Source of the DNA: Lactifluus volemus | Taxonomy: Eukaryota > Basidiomycota > Agaricomycetes > Russulales > Russulaceae | Reading direction: 5' to 3' | Length of the DNA: 21,065 nucleotides | Assembly (NCBI GenBank): GCA_022376515.1 | Contig: WTXI01000503.1 | Location: 1-21,065 of the forward strand | Part shown: one piece after another, positions 1-9,424 of the stretch | How positions within the stretch are numbered: the stretch's first letter is position 1 | How the letters are laid out: each line of letters starts with the position of its first letter | Translations under genes and position numbers: made by a program | Notes under the pieces: model-generated | Told to the model about the DNA's origin: nothing | What the model saw: the letters and a program-made list of their open reading frames with translations, nothing else | Databases searched by the model: none

Positions 1-95
1 ACATACATATCAGACGCGTAGCTTGCCAGAGATGATTCAGCCGCTACAAACCATACATTTATCTTTTACTTTCAAACGATTCTGCGATCCTGAAG

Positions 96-281
96 ATGAT
101 CACATCTCAGTGGACTGCCAGCCTGGGTGAAAACTCGGAGGGCCCCGACGAGCTCAACGAGAGTTTGAAAATCATTGAGCGACAAGATCATGAAATTTAC
201 ATTGCTTGCAAGGTCTATGCGCCCGTAATCACGCCCGCTGATGACAGGGGTAAGTTACGGTCCTTCCGTCCTTTTTCGTGA
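96..281 (+). other. Possible upstream exon of the WD40 relic
   Basis: A short open frame from an ATG at 96 reads into a good donor (GGTAAGTT at about 249-256). It contains LNESLKIIERQDHEIYIACKVYAPVIT, split here only in description, and it has a composition that looks coding rather than random. No family could be recognised. Its position and strand would suit an N-terminal exon of the decayed WD40 gene that follows, but no propeller or F-box motif ties the two together. Confidence 0.25.
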
Positions 282-419
282 CGATAGCCTGCCTTTCCTG
301 TTCATTCCGCACAAAAAAAAACCATATGCGGTGGCCTTAACGAGTATGTTTTGTGACGTGTTACTGTCACTCTGGTATGTTTTTTTCTGTATGCTTTTTC
401 AATCGATATCATCGGTGTG

Positions 420-1480
420 ACCCGTCCGTCAGGGTCACACCGCTCGACCCTTCCCATCGCCAACCTTCATCAGCCAACAAAAGTGCAACAGCCATAGGCG
501 TAACTGGCATCCCCGAGGTCGCAGAAGGGCCCGCACCACTAGCACAATACAATCGTGCCCCACCTGGCGCGCAAGTACTTGATTTGCAGGGACTTGATGA
601 TCTCTTGCCTCTGTCCATGCGTGTCGTGCTGGCACTGGATGCACAGCGGAATGCCTCTGGCTGGGTGAAGAGTGCACACAGCGACGTGGCGTGACCTGTC
701 GATGGGGCCAACCTGGCGTGCTGGTTGTCAGCGGCGGATGTGGCAAGGACTGTGCGTGTGTGGGACTTGCAAACCAGGTAGGTTTTTCTATTGCCTCTTG
801 TCACAAGTCTTTCTGATCTGTGTGATGGAGAAAAACGTGGATGGTTGGACAGATTCACACTATACGTCTTTTGTCTTTTGTGGACATACCTCAACCGTAT
901 GCCATCTCAAAGTGCTGCACAATTGACCAATTGTGGTGAGTGGCTCGTGCGATGACATGCTGCGAGTGTGGGATGTACAACATGGGCAAATGCTGCGTGT
1001 CATAACTGAGCACGCGGGCAGCGTGCGGGAACCGAGTTGTTAGTGGGAACTACGATTGTACTTGCCGAGTACGCCACCTATGTCTCTTTGTCTTTTTTTT
1101 CTGGCGCTGATTGGTGAGTAGCTCTGGGATGTAGATAGAGGTGAATGTCTGCAGGCTTTCTGAGGACACTTCAACCAGATGAAAGATTGTAGCTTCTGGT
1201 GGCCTAGACACCACTGCATGTGCAGGACGTTGAGAATGTGAACACAGTGAACTGTTTGGGAGCACAGGATGGTATCACCGATACCTGCAGCCACCGCACT
1301 TATGAGGGAATTGTTCGATCAATGCCAATGAGTATGGAACGGTAGGTCAGATGCAAACAATAGAGATGACAACCCCAATGGTCAAATACTCAGACTCTCA
1401 AGCTGACGGGTCACGCCCTGTGCTGCAGACGTTGTCTGACACCTCTCAAATCCGGAACGTTCTCGCTCTGTTCGCACAGG
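420..1480 (+). pseudogene. Decayed WD40-repeat gene, CDC4/FBXW7-like
   Basis: Several WD40-repeat pieces appear in order but in shifting frames. Around 724-776 a repeat ends in the motif RTVRVWDLQTR, with its first half in another frame. At about 880-925 the motif GHTSTVCHLKVLHN is followed directly by a stop. At about 927-1030 a nearly whole blade carries VVSGSCDDMLRVWDVQ. At about 1045-1060 there is NYDCTCRV, and at about 1127-1159 WDVDRGECLQAF is followed by an in-frame stop and then GHFNQ. The motif order (GHTSTVR..LKVL, VSGSRD..LRVWDV, GSYDCTCRVWD, GH..QIY) is that of Cdc4-type SCF substrate adaptors, which bind phosphorylated targets through a beta-propeller. Frame breaks and stops occur between and within blades, and no F-box was recognised upstream. 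I infer a dead paralogue rather than the functional gene. Some breaks may be introns, but not the stops inside blades. Confidence 0.72.
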
Positions 1481-1859
1481 GGTATGTTTTGTAAACCCAT
1501 ACATTGAGGTACTTTCTGTCGAAAAGCGACTACAACAGTTCTAGCTTTTAATACTTTTGTTTCTGCTGTGTCGAGAACTGTTGTTTATTTGAAAAAGCTC
1601 CCAAAGTTGAAATCTTGCGTTGGAAAACTGTCATGTAACTGTAAACTGTCTGCGTGACCCTTACGAGTACTGCTCAAGACACTGCGAAGTAATCCTGTGG
1701 TAGAATAACTGATCTGTACGGTTGGATTCAGCACAAATTTGATTGTATGGGTTTTCTGGAAGGTAGCTTGACTCAACATATATGTATGACATTAGAGACG
1801 TGGCTATCCCACAGGAGACCATATGGAATAGAAAGCAGCAAAGACAAGACTGGCGAGGG

Positions 1860-2150
1860 ACAACAACATGACGATAACGACAGATCCTTCTGGTCCATCA
1901 TAATGGCCCGCAAGATTGTGCGCAAGGAGGGCGTCACCATGGGCCTATCGTTTGCTCTGGGCGTGGCCAGCAAGTCGCTCGCAACTGTCGTATGTCTTAT
2001 TTTGTTGCGCCAACGTTCGAGTTTTCAATCATTTTTTTCATGCACGACGTCAGGTCGACCCATTGTTATCGTCGTGAGGTACTGATTGACAACGAGTGGG
2101 TCGCAGGCATCACAGTGCGTGCCTCACCTATCTTGAAGACTTAATCACCC
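1860..2150 (+). pseudogene. Possible PLP-enzyme fragment, cystathionine beta-synthase-like
   Basis: At 1880-1990 the + strand encodes NDRSF...IMARKIVRKEGVTMG. This resembles the segment of cystathionine beta-synthase and cysteine synthase enzymes that reads 'DRESF-MARRLIREEG-L-GGSSG' before the phosphate-binding glycine loop. The glycine-serine loop itself is not preserved (GLSFALG instead). After a possible intron (donor GTATGT near 1990), about 2073-2145 reads REVLIDNEWVAG and then, past a stop, SPDIVPLIPRH. This could match the linker in such enzymes that reads 'SIRNYM-KF-DDEW' before the CBS domains. An in-frame stop and the missing loop argue for a relic. The match rests on short motifs; a mitochondrial-carrier-like 'ARKIVREEG' signature is an alternative. 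Confidence 0.32.
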
Positions 2151-3372
2151 GACATCGTTCCTCTGATCCCCCGTCATGTGAGTACAACTCACGGACTAGT
2201 TGTGTCACGAAAGGTAAGTGGGCGTTACCGACCTGGAGGCTGTTGGTGCTGTTGGCGTGTGCGTAGGGCAGGGTGAAGTAAGTGCGAGGATGAAAACACA
2301 GCGGTAGTAGGTCACAACATCGTCACATCAAGCAGCAAGCTGATTGTCAGTTGACCTGATTCCGAGGCAGGTGCAGTGCCACCTGCAGGCCAGGTTAAGG
2401 CCAACAACGTTGGCATTTCTAGTATTGCATCTTGGAGGCGCAGAACTCACTCGTGACACAGCTCTGATGTAGCTTCATCGGAGTTTCCCTCGGCAATACC
2501 CGACTTTGTTGAACTTCGAAGCTAAATCTGGAGAAATGCCTTGAATGAGGGATGAGCTGAGTTACTGTTGTCATAGGGCCTCGAGAACCAGCGCCACCAC
2601 TGGCAGTACGACAGAAACAACGATTGTGTGCCTTACAAATTTGAGCAAGCGGATGTTACGCGCTATATCGAGCTTGCACCCGGGAAAATCGTGGGATCGT
2701 GCGCGCAGGGATGGATCGTAGAGTCCTGATCGAACGATAAACGACTTCTAGGATGAAAAATTGGAAATCAGGGGAGCATTCTTCACGGCGTGGGGAAAGC
2801 CAAAAATCATACCCGAGGCAGTGAGTGATATTGTGTAACGTTGACTTGACTATTATGTCTGTTCGGTCAACTTACACCCTTTTCGGAGGCATTGTGCCAT
2901 GATGCCTAGGCATCACCCGAAGGGCTGAAGGTCTCGGGTGCAAAAGAAGTGGGTGACGGCAGCAGCGCTTCCGCGCACTCCACTGGAAAATGAGCAAACA
3001 AAACTGCGGTCTGCACTGCCAACTTCCAGGGGACTTTCATTTTCGAAGGCCACAAAGGTCGTTGTCGTGTCGTATTTACAACACGCGCCCACTTGCGACA
3101 GATCGGTCCCTGAGGCGTCTGGGAGGAAAAGTACTCGAACAAAGCTAGTCGCAAAGCATGTTGTCGTGGGGACCTTGGAAGGAAAGGCCACCCAAGATAG
3201 AAGCAATGCTATGACCAAATGGAGGTAACTCGATGGATAGATATCATCATCACGTCGTAGATATCCGGGGAAATATATGTGATGAATGTAGCTTTTTTCG
3301 TCATTCGAAAATGTGCTTGAATAAGATACGGATAACTGCATTGAAATACAGTGGAAAGGGAACTTGATTATG
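2151..3372. other. No intact gene; coding-like + strand pieces
   Basis: This 1.2 kb stretch has no ORF that can be spliced into a recognisable protein. Pieces on the + strand look coding in composition: about 2579-2730 reads GLENQRHHWQYDRNN then FEQADVTRYIELAPGKIVG, and about 2751-2820 reads DEKLEIRGAFFTAWGKPKII. They are interrupted by stops (for example near 2728-2752). A longer + strand frame at 2938-3228 and its antisense counterpart are both open, but neither shows a domain. I read the stretch as a continuation of the decayed region to the left. Confidence 0.3.
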
Positions 3373-4806
3373 TCACAGGTCCTGCCTGGTCGTCAACTTC
3401 CTCTCATTTTCAGTATCCGAGTCGTTCGAGCCAGCTTCAGAAATCTGCAAAGTTGGGGACCGGGGCATGAACACTATAGGCGTCGAATAAGGGCGGGACA
3501 CGCCGCCAGGACGAGATAAAATGTCTGTGGCGCTCAGTCGCATAGTGATGACGACAACGATAGCCGTTGGATAGATCCCCTGGTAGCAGGGATCAGTCCC
3601 TAGTCCAACAAATGCAAGACAGAAGATGATCTTACCACGAGTTGGATTAAATTTCTGTCGAGAACAGTTTCCCAAACTATGCCGTATGCCGCTATCGTGA
3701 TATAAGCCACCTACCAGCGAACGATAGTCAGTCCATTCACAAAGCAAAAGTAACTGATCGGGATGTACCAAAATACAGATATAAATCACGCCAGACTCGA
3801 CCAAGAAAGCGAGAGTTTTCTCTGCTTTGCTCTTAGCGTTTTCCTTATCCAAAACAGAACGCAGGAAGCGTCTGTGTTGCCTTTGAAAGAGGTGGCATCA
3901 TCATGCAGCGCTTATCAAGTCACGATAGTATCAAATGCAACATACCATGCTCGAATGAACATGAAGGACGTGGCCCAGATATTCGTACCAATTGTGAGGC
4001 CCCAGATGGCCCACCCGAAGGCAGTGCCCGTATTCACATAGCGCATCGAGTGAGTTATGAGGCCATCGGTCTCATATATTAGGTCAACGATGGTAAACAC
4101 TGTCGAAAACAAGTGTCATCCGGAAGAGCCACCACGCAATGATCTGATAGCGTGCTCACCAACCGTACACACGAGGAACACGAATGGAAGAATGAACAAC
4201 ATGACCCTGCGATCCCACAGTAACCAGGCTCGCCACAGGACGATGCCATCGTTTAGGATGAACTTGTGTGCTGAGAGATCAACACCTGGTCCAGAGTTTA
4301 GGCAGTCAAGGAGTGGCGCACGTTGATCCTTGGTAAGTACGCGACAGTCACCTGTTCTGGGAACGTGGCAGCCAACTTGCCGATTCTCAACATTCGGATG
4401 GCAATGGCGAAGACGAAAGACCAGTGAATCGCAGAGATTGCGTACATGACCACGGAAACGGCCAACATGGCGTTTCTCGTGCGATTGGACAGACCTTTGC
4501 GCCTTTTAAAAAGCGCTCGGCGCGGATGTGAGAGTTCGGACGCTTCATTTTGGATGGTATGGCAACGTACAGCGTGAAAAAGGTCGAAAAGGCAAAAAGA
4601 GCAGTGTAGAGGCCTAATCATCTCTTTGTCTCAGCAACGACCGAAATGGAGCAGAATCGAAGAAATTCACCAAAGAAGAAACCCTCGCACATGGCAGAAA
4701 CGAGATGTAGCATGAAGAGCTCCCGACTCGTAGTCTTGATGACTAAATCATTGCTCGGGGCCCGGGAAATGACGTGCGATCGAAAAGATGAGGGAGAATG
4801 GTTCAT
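3373..4806 (-). CDS. Seven-helix membrane protein, agaricomycete-specific type
   Basis: Eight exons join in frame: 4806-4671, 4613-4571, 4502-4352, 4262-4160, 4099-3946, 3880-3769, 3710-3636 and 3579-3373, giving about 326 residues. All introns are GT-AG and 56-89 nt long. The product alternates hydrophobic stretches with short loops. Helix 1 carries EGFFFGLYTALFAFSTFF, then come AVSVVMYAISAIHWSFVFAIA, FILNDGIVLWRAWLLWDRR, VMLFILPFVFLVCTV, AFGWAIWGLTIGTNIWATS, VIYICILVAYITIAAYGIVW and GIYPTAIVVVI. The signatures LNDGIVLWRAW, FGWA-W-L--GTN--AT and QL-GIYPT-I are those of a very abundant, uncharacterised membrane protein family of mushroom-forming fungi. The C-terminus is hydrophilic and Ser/Asp-rich. 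No function is known to me, and a receptor role is only suggested by topology. The start at 4806 is the first ATG giving a plausible N-terminus; an upstream ATG at 4896 is in frame. Confidence 0.82.
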
Positions 4807-4958
4807 TGGTGAGGGTGAGCGCCCTGGAGTCGTTGATGAAGCACTTTTATAGACGAGGTGTAGCGTGTAGTAGAGATAAGGAAGGGACTGGGGCAATGAC
4901 TCGGAACTTCAGTTAGACATCATGATTTCCCACCACTGAGGTTGTCAGAGGGATGGTA

Positions 4959-4987
4959 TCCCTAAAATCATTCCCTAAAATCATTCC
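4959..4987. repeat. 13-bp direct tandem repeat
   Basis: The unit TCCCTAAAATCAT occurs twice head to tail (4959-4971 and 4972-4984), followed by the first bases of a third unit. It lies about 150 bp upstream of the membrane-protein start codon, so it could lie in that gene's promoter. It may equally be a simple replication-slippage duplication. Confidence 0.85.
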
Positions 4988-5583
4988 GCAGATCCGACAG
5001 ACACACACCACTAGATCATGTTGCGAGGCCAGTTACCTGTGTCTGGTGACCATGAGACGGAATCAAGAAGTATGATCCATGAGTGACCCTACGAGTCACT
5101 ACAAGTTACCTTGCTTGCATTACGGTCGAATATCGCCCGCACTTAACCTTGCAAGCAAGGCAACAAGCAAAGTTGCAGGAACCATCAAAACTTCACGTGA
5201 CTTATGCTCTCCATATGGCTCTTCCGAATCCGATGAGCCCATTCAGGAGCTTCCGACAGCTCCTAAGAATTCGATCGACAATAAAATTCATGTCATTTGT
5301 ATTTTCCGCAGGGTAGGATTTCTTATCGTACTAGCTATTCGAGCTTGTAAGCACTCACTAGCAAGTTGAATGACAGCCGGTATTCGTCCCAGTCGAAAAT
5401 ATCGTTGCAATCAGCCACATTAGTAACTTCTACTGTATTTAGCTGGCCAGTTGACCACTGGCAATCATTGCGAGCATTGAGCTCGACACAGCTTTGAGCA
5501 CTGAATTTAAAGCGAAGTGGCTTTCCCCAACAGAACTGTGGTGGCCCAGCGCTGAAGGAAGGTGTTTAATATGGACTTTTGAA

Positions 5584-5604
5584 CTTGAAGCTTGAAGCTT
5601 GAAG
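5584..5604. repeat. 7-bp tandem repeat (CTTGAAG)3
   Basis: Three perfect copies of CTTGAAG are seen in a stretch without genes. The unit contains overlapping AAGCTT sites. No function is apparent; slippage is the simplest origin. Confidence 0.85.
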
Positions 5605-5879
5605 TTTAGGAACCGTCTCAAATGGTTCCATCCACATTGCCCAGTGGCGAAGTGTCAATGGATGATTTCATCAATATCAACCTCTGTCGGTGGATGTCGG
5701 GATCACTCTGATACTTGAAGAGAATGGTTAGATTAAACACAGAAACCTTGCGGTGATATAAATGAGTCAGGCGGTCATTGTTGCTTCAGAGATATCAATT
5801 ATGTGTAAGTTACTTTACGTCTTGACACCGTTACGCCCCAACCAAGCTGATATGTCTGTCCTTCTCAGCGTAGTTGACA

Positions 5880-6660
5880 TTGAAATTGTCCAATTTCAGA
5901 TCATGTAATTGATGGGGAAATGTAGAGGACGTACTAGAGGGATCAACAGAGGTGGCAACATCTTCACTACTCTCTCAGTTTCTGCCCTTGAAACTTGAAG
6001 TCGCAAAAATGAAATAAGCAATGTAGCAATGTAGCAAACCGATGGGACGACTAATATGGCGACCTTTGGCCCTAAATAGGTCCATGTATCACAATAACAC
6101 CTCCTTGCGCGATTAGCGACCAATTTAATGTAGTCATGCGCCATATGTGCACTTTGGTGTGTCTTTCGCAGTCCTCTCAGTCGTAGTCGGCCTTAAGTAC
6201 ATGAATAGTTATGTCACAGTAAGCAGCCCGGCTGCTACGATAATCGACGGAAGCTCCGCCATTTGGAAGAGTAATTGCACCGGACATCTAAGCACTGGGA
6301 CCTCGCGCCCACCTCGTAATCATCTGAAAGGATCAACACACATGAAACACAAAAGATGTGCCGATGGATGTGAGGGGGGAACTGCCCTTGGTCAGGTCAG
6401 AATTGCGGGAACAAACAGTTTTCAGAGGGAAGGCCCGACAGATTGACGTTCCGAGCAGCGTCTTGTCAATCCAAACGCCGAATAACAATGACAGGTATGC
6501 AATGAGGGGTTGCCACTGTGCCAAGGCGGTCAAGTGGATAAGCTGGCATAATTGCGTGAGACTGGGAGATATTGTTATTAGGCATGCATGACTAGAGACC
6601 ATAAAGGAAAATACCAATCAAATACCCCGTGGAGAATGCCCGTGACAATTTTTCGCAACT
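5880..6660 (-). pseudogene. Possible remnant of a membrane-protein gene
   Basis: On the - strand several hydrophobic frames lie in order but do not join. Around 6590-6640 one frame reads GYLIGIFLYGL, like the first helix of fungal multi-helix proteins ('G--LN-FLYG'). Around 6460-6540 another reads WQPLIAYLSLLFGVWIDKTLLG. Around 5990-6075 a third reads PKVAILVVPSVCYIATLLISF, preceded by RRCYCDTW, which recalls 'YRCY-IWG---VAILVP' in related families. Stops and frame changes separate them and no splice solution was found. I infer, weakly, a decayed copy of a seven-helix gene like the one at 3373-4806, although the motifs suggest a different subfamily. Confidence 0.22.
6019..6037. repeat. 8-bp tandem repeat (GCAATGTA)2
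   Basis: GCAATGTA is repeated twice and followed by GCA, inside the gene-poor stretch. It is a small slippage repeat with no evident role. Confidence 0.6.
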
Positions 6661-7277
6661 TCTCCGCATACTCTAATCCTAGGTCCAGCCTGAGATATAT
6701 CCATTTCAAATCATTCAATATATGGCATGCGGAGGCCTATGTATGAGATAGGAAGGTAATGGCACTGGTTTGGGCGTCTTGATGTGCCAAATCCAGGATT
6801 GCGCCCAAAACTAACCACCCACATAAGAAAGATGGACGTCAAAAACAGTGAAGATGATGACGAAGAAACAGAAGACAAAACTCCTGAAATGGAGACAGAC
6901 AAACAAAACAAAACCTTACTAGAAAAGAAAGAAAGACATCGACAACTTACATGATGACGGTCTCACTGCACTGTATTGTAATGATGCTGTACACAAACAT
7001 GTATATTAATGTTCAAATGAAAAAAGCAAGCAAGGTCGCCGACGACAACGTCGGCATATGCCTAGTGGTGTCATGCTACTCGATGCCGTCCTTCCCTCAA
7101 CGATCTTTTCGCCATACTGCCAATGGGGCCCTGTCCCTGGCCGTCCCCGCGAAAGCGGCGTCCGTCTGGTGGCTGTGCTGTGTAATGCTCCAGCTCCAGT
7201 ACGGCGCGGGGATGATGGCGTCAAGCGGCCATGATCATAAATGATGTCAACAGTTTGCTGAATAGTGACTGCGCTGG

Positions 7278-8771
7278 CTAAGCTAAGTCACAATGCTCGG
7301 ATAGACCCCCTTCTTCTTCTTCTCTGAGGCGTTCTCCATCAACTAGGGTGCCCCCTTGAACCACATCCTCGGGTACGTGTAGGTTCAGGTCACGACATAA
7401 TTTCACAAAGTCTGTCGGAAGTGGTGCGACGATTGTCAAGCGAAATCGCTTATGAAGACCCTCGCGTCGGTACCTCTAAAACAAAACCAAAAAAAAAGAA
7501 GCGTGATGTAGCGTTGTCAGCTAGCTTTTCTACGCCAGGAAAAGAAACCTTTTTTTTACCCAGAAGGAGATTGACGAAGAGTGCAAAAAAAGACGGTTCT
7601 CGGGAAGGACAGTTGATGCCAAGACTTGCTGCTGGGTTGGCATCACGCTATGATGATCGTACAGGGTATCGCCAAGAATTGGCACTGCAGAGATATAGTG
7701 CATGGGTGCACTTGTTACGGACCATGGACGTACGTACGTACCCTTCAGCACGTATGCCATATGTACGCGTAGCTGGTGTTTCAACCCGGTGTGTGGGTAC
7801 AGACGCACTAGCGATACAGGCGCGACGTCCTGTTTTACATGCAATCAATCAGAGGGTTATCGTTTGTGGAGGGCCTGTCAATTGTACAGTATAATACTCA
7901 CCGAAGAAGCGAGTACCTCCCACTCTGTCTTTGCGAATTTGCTTCCCGCAGGTTCGGGTTCAGCTGCTGCTTGCGTTCCAGTACCGCCGGCGATCCGTAC
8001 ACGACCATCTTGAAAGCAAAGTGAACGTATGATCGACCCTTCCTTGACCGGGAACGTTTTGGATCCACCACGGACCAAGGCGAGGTACGTCTTTTCGATG
8101 GCACGAGTACGGAATTGCCGCGAAAGTTCGCGCGCCAAGACCTTTGAACGTGCGAGAATCAGAGCGCCTGTAGTTCCCTTGTGACCAAAGAAAGAAAAAA
8201 AAAAAAAGGGGGGGGGGGTTTTCTCTTTCTTAGTGATTATGTGTGTGTGGTGTGTGTGCGTTTTCGTTACCTTGTCTAGACGGTGGACCGGATATGGATT
8301 TGTACTCAATTCATACCTCCGTCGCAGCTCTACAATCACGACACGACATTTAGTTGAGAAAAAGAAATCAGTTTTCTTTCCCCAGTCGGGTCGCCATACT
8401 ACAATTTGAGACCTACCGTACAGTACATCATCGAACACAGCAGATTGTGGTGCCAGTGGTGGCGCCGCCACCTGTCGCCGGTTGACATTCTTCCTAGAAA
8501 TAGCGGCATCTACTACTATTGGTGCTGCTGCCCGTGCCTGAGTCCTTGTTGTTGAGAGAGCGTCGTGATCGTGACTGGGAGCAGTGGCCTGCGATACAAG
8601 TCCGGGTGGCTTGTTCAGAACAATCACACCACGATCTACGTACAACACATGACAGTAGTGCGGCGGCGTAGTACTAGTACGGGTCTGCAATTTTCTTTTA
8701 GTAGTAGCTGCCGAGCCCGCCGCAGCACGGCCGAAAGATTCCATCGAGCCGCTGACCTTCCAAAGGAACAT
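7278..8771 (-). CDS. RluA-family RNA pseudouridine synthase, probably mitochondrial
   Basis: The enzyme converts specific uridines in RNA to pseudouridine. Six exons join in frame: 8771-8417, 8329-8271, 8177-7902, 7829-7742, 7684-7560 and 7475-7278, giving about 366 aa. The catalytic signature PVHRLDK (Asp at about residue 137) ends exon 2 and continues as GTTGALILARS at the start of exon 3, so an intron splits the active-site loop. Further family motifs are YVDRGVIVLNKPPGL near residue 50, AIEKTYLALVRG, RLYPHTGLKHQLRVHMA at about 238-254 and PILGDTLYD at about 261-269. The N-terminus is rich in Ser, Ala, Arg and Thr and almost free of acidic residues up to about residue 40, which suits mitochondrial import. 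The match is to fungal mitochondrial 21S rRNA enzymes (Pus5-like), but the substrate is inferred. A second in-frame ATG at 8744 is possible. The last exon contains a Glu run and ends in TAG. Confidence 0.87.
8178..8270 (-). other. Intron with C10-T13 tract and GT-rich segment
   Basis: This intron of the pseudouridine synthase gene separates the codons of HRLDK from GTTG. On the + strand it shows about 13 A followed by about 10 G (8196-8218), then a TG-rich run (8240-8260). Read on the coding strand, the C/T run forms an extreme polypyrimidine tract just before the acceptor at 8178. Confidence 0.75.
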
Positions 8772-9424
8772 CAAGTTGAAAAGCCGGGAAACGGAACTTT
8801 TTTTTTTTGAGTTTGACAAGGTTTTAGTACAAGGAAGCCCCCGTCTCCCCGGGTCGGTATTCTCGGAGTTCCTAGCTCACTCACCGGTGATGGTACTAGT
8901 ACGCGACATCACGACATCGAGCACTCGAGCACTCTACATCAAATACAGTATAACCAGCTCCCAACTGCTCTCCCGCTCACTCAAAAAAAAAAAAACTACG
9001 ATTATAGTCGTTCCTGAACTTGTTACCGAGAGGCTAGAGCCCGATTCCCCCGACACATGTTCCTGAGCAGGTAGACGCCTGCCGTGACTTGTTTTTTTAT
9101 TACAGTATTGAATTCAAGCACTGTAGCTCCGCATATCCCGATTAGATACAATATATACTCGTACACACATGGACAGAGATATAGTAGGTCATGTAACTAA
9201 GTGTGGCTGAATTAAAAAAATCTTACCGATGTGAAGCAAATCGTCTATTTGGCATCAAAAACTGGAGCAGTGGTATAAGACAGAAAGTGGAAAAAAAGCT
9301 CGTTAGAAAAAGAGGCAGCAAAATCCATCAAAAGCATATGACCATTCCCCGCTCGCTGACTGTCCGCGTTGCGTGCCAACGTGATCGGGGTGGGGGGGGG
9401 AGCAACACGGAACTTTGACATCCT
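8772..9424. promoter_or_regulatory. Intergenic: 3' flank of regulator, promoter of pseudouridine synthase
   Basis: Both neighbours are on the - strand, so this 653-bp gap should hold the end of the regulator transcript and the promoter of the pseudouridine synthase. Seen in it are A/T homopolymers (T10 at 8799-8808, A12 at 8982-8993), two adjoining octamer duplications near 8906-8937, a 10-bp G run (9390-9399) and a 10-bp palindrome GTACTAGTAC at 8893-8902. The same palindrome recurs at 8671-8680 inside exon 1 of the pseudouridine synthase gene. No TATA box could be assigned. Confidence 0.4.

Larger units (their letters stand above)
4807..7277. other. Gene-poor 2.5 kb stretch
   Basis: No intact gene could be assembled on either strand. 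Open frames are short, overlapping on opposite strands and without recognisable motifs. The stretch holds three short tandem repeats (4959-4987, 5584-5604, 6019-6037) and a set of hydrophobic - strand frames described separately. The promoter of the membrane-protein gene must lie at its left end, and the 3' flank of the pseudouridine synthase at its right end, next to a TTC-rich run at about 7308-7325 that lies inside that gene's last exon boundary. Confidence 0.5.

Noticed and set aside
2913..3341. 142-codon - strand frame with a hydrophobic N-terminus
   Set aside because: No motif or splice partner was found, and the opposite strand is equally open over part of it. Not enough to call a gene.
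5130..5160. tRNA-like B-box (GGTCGAATATC)
   Set aside because: It differs from the GGTTCGANTCC consensus, and no A-box or cloverleaf could be drawn.
6951..7244. 97-codon + strand frame upstream of the pseudouridine synthase 3' end
   Set aside because: A - strand frame overlaps it, and neither shows recognisable domains or likely signals.
7421..8024. Long + strand open frames opposite the pseudouridine synthase
   Set aside because: They are antisense to exons that encode clear RluA motifs and show no family features of their own.
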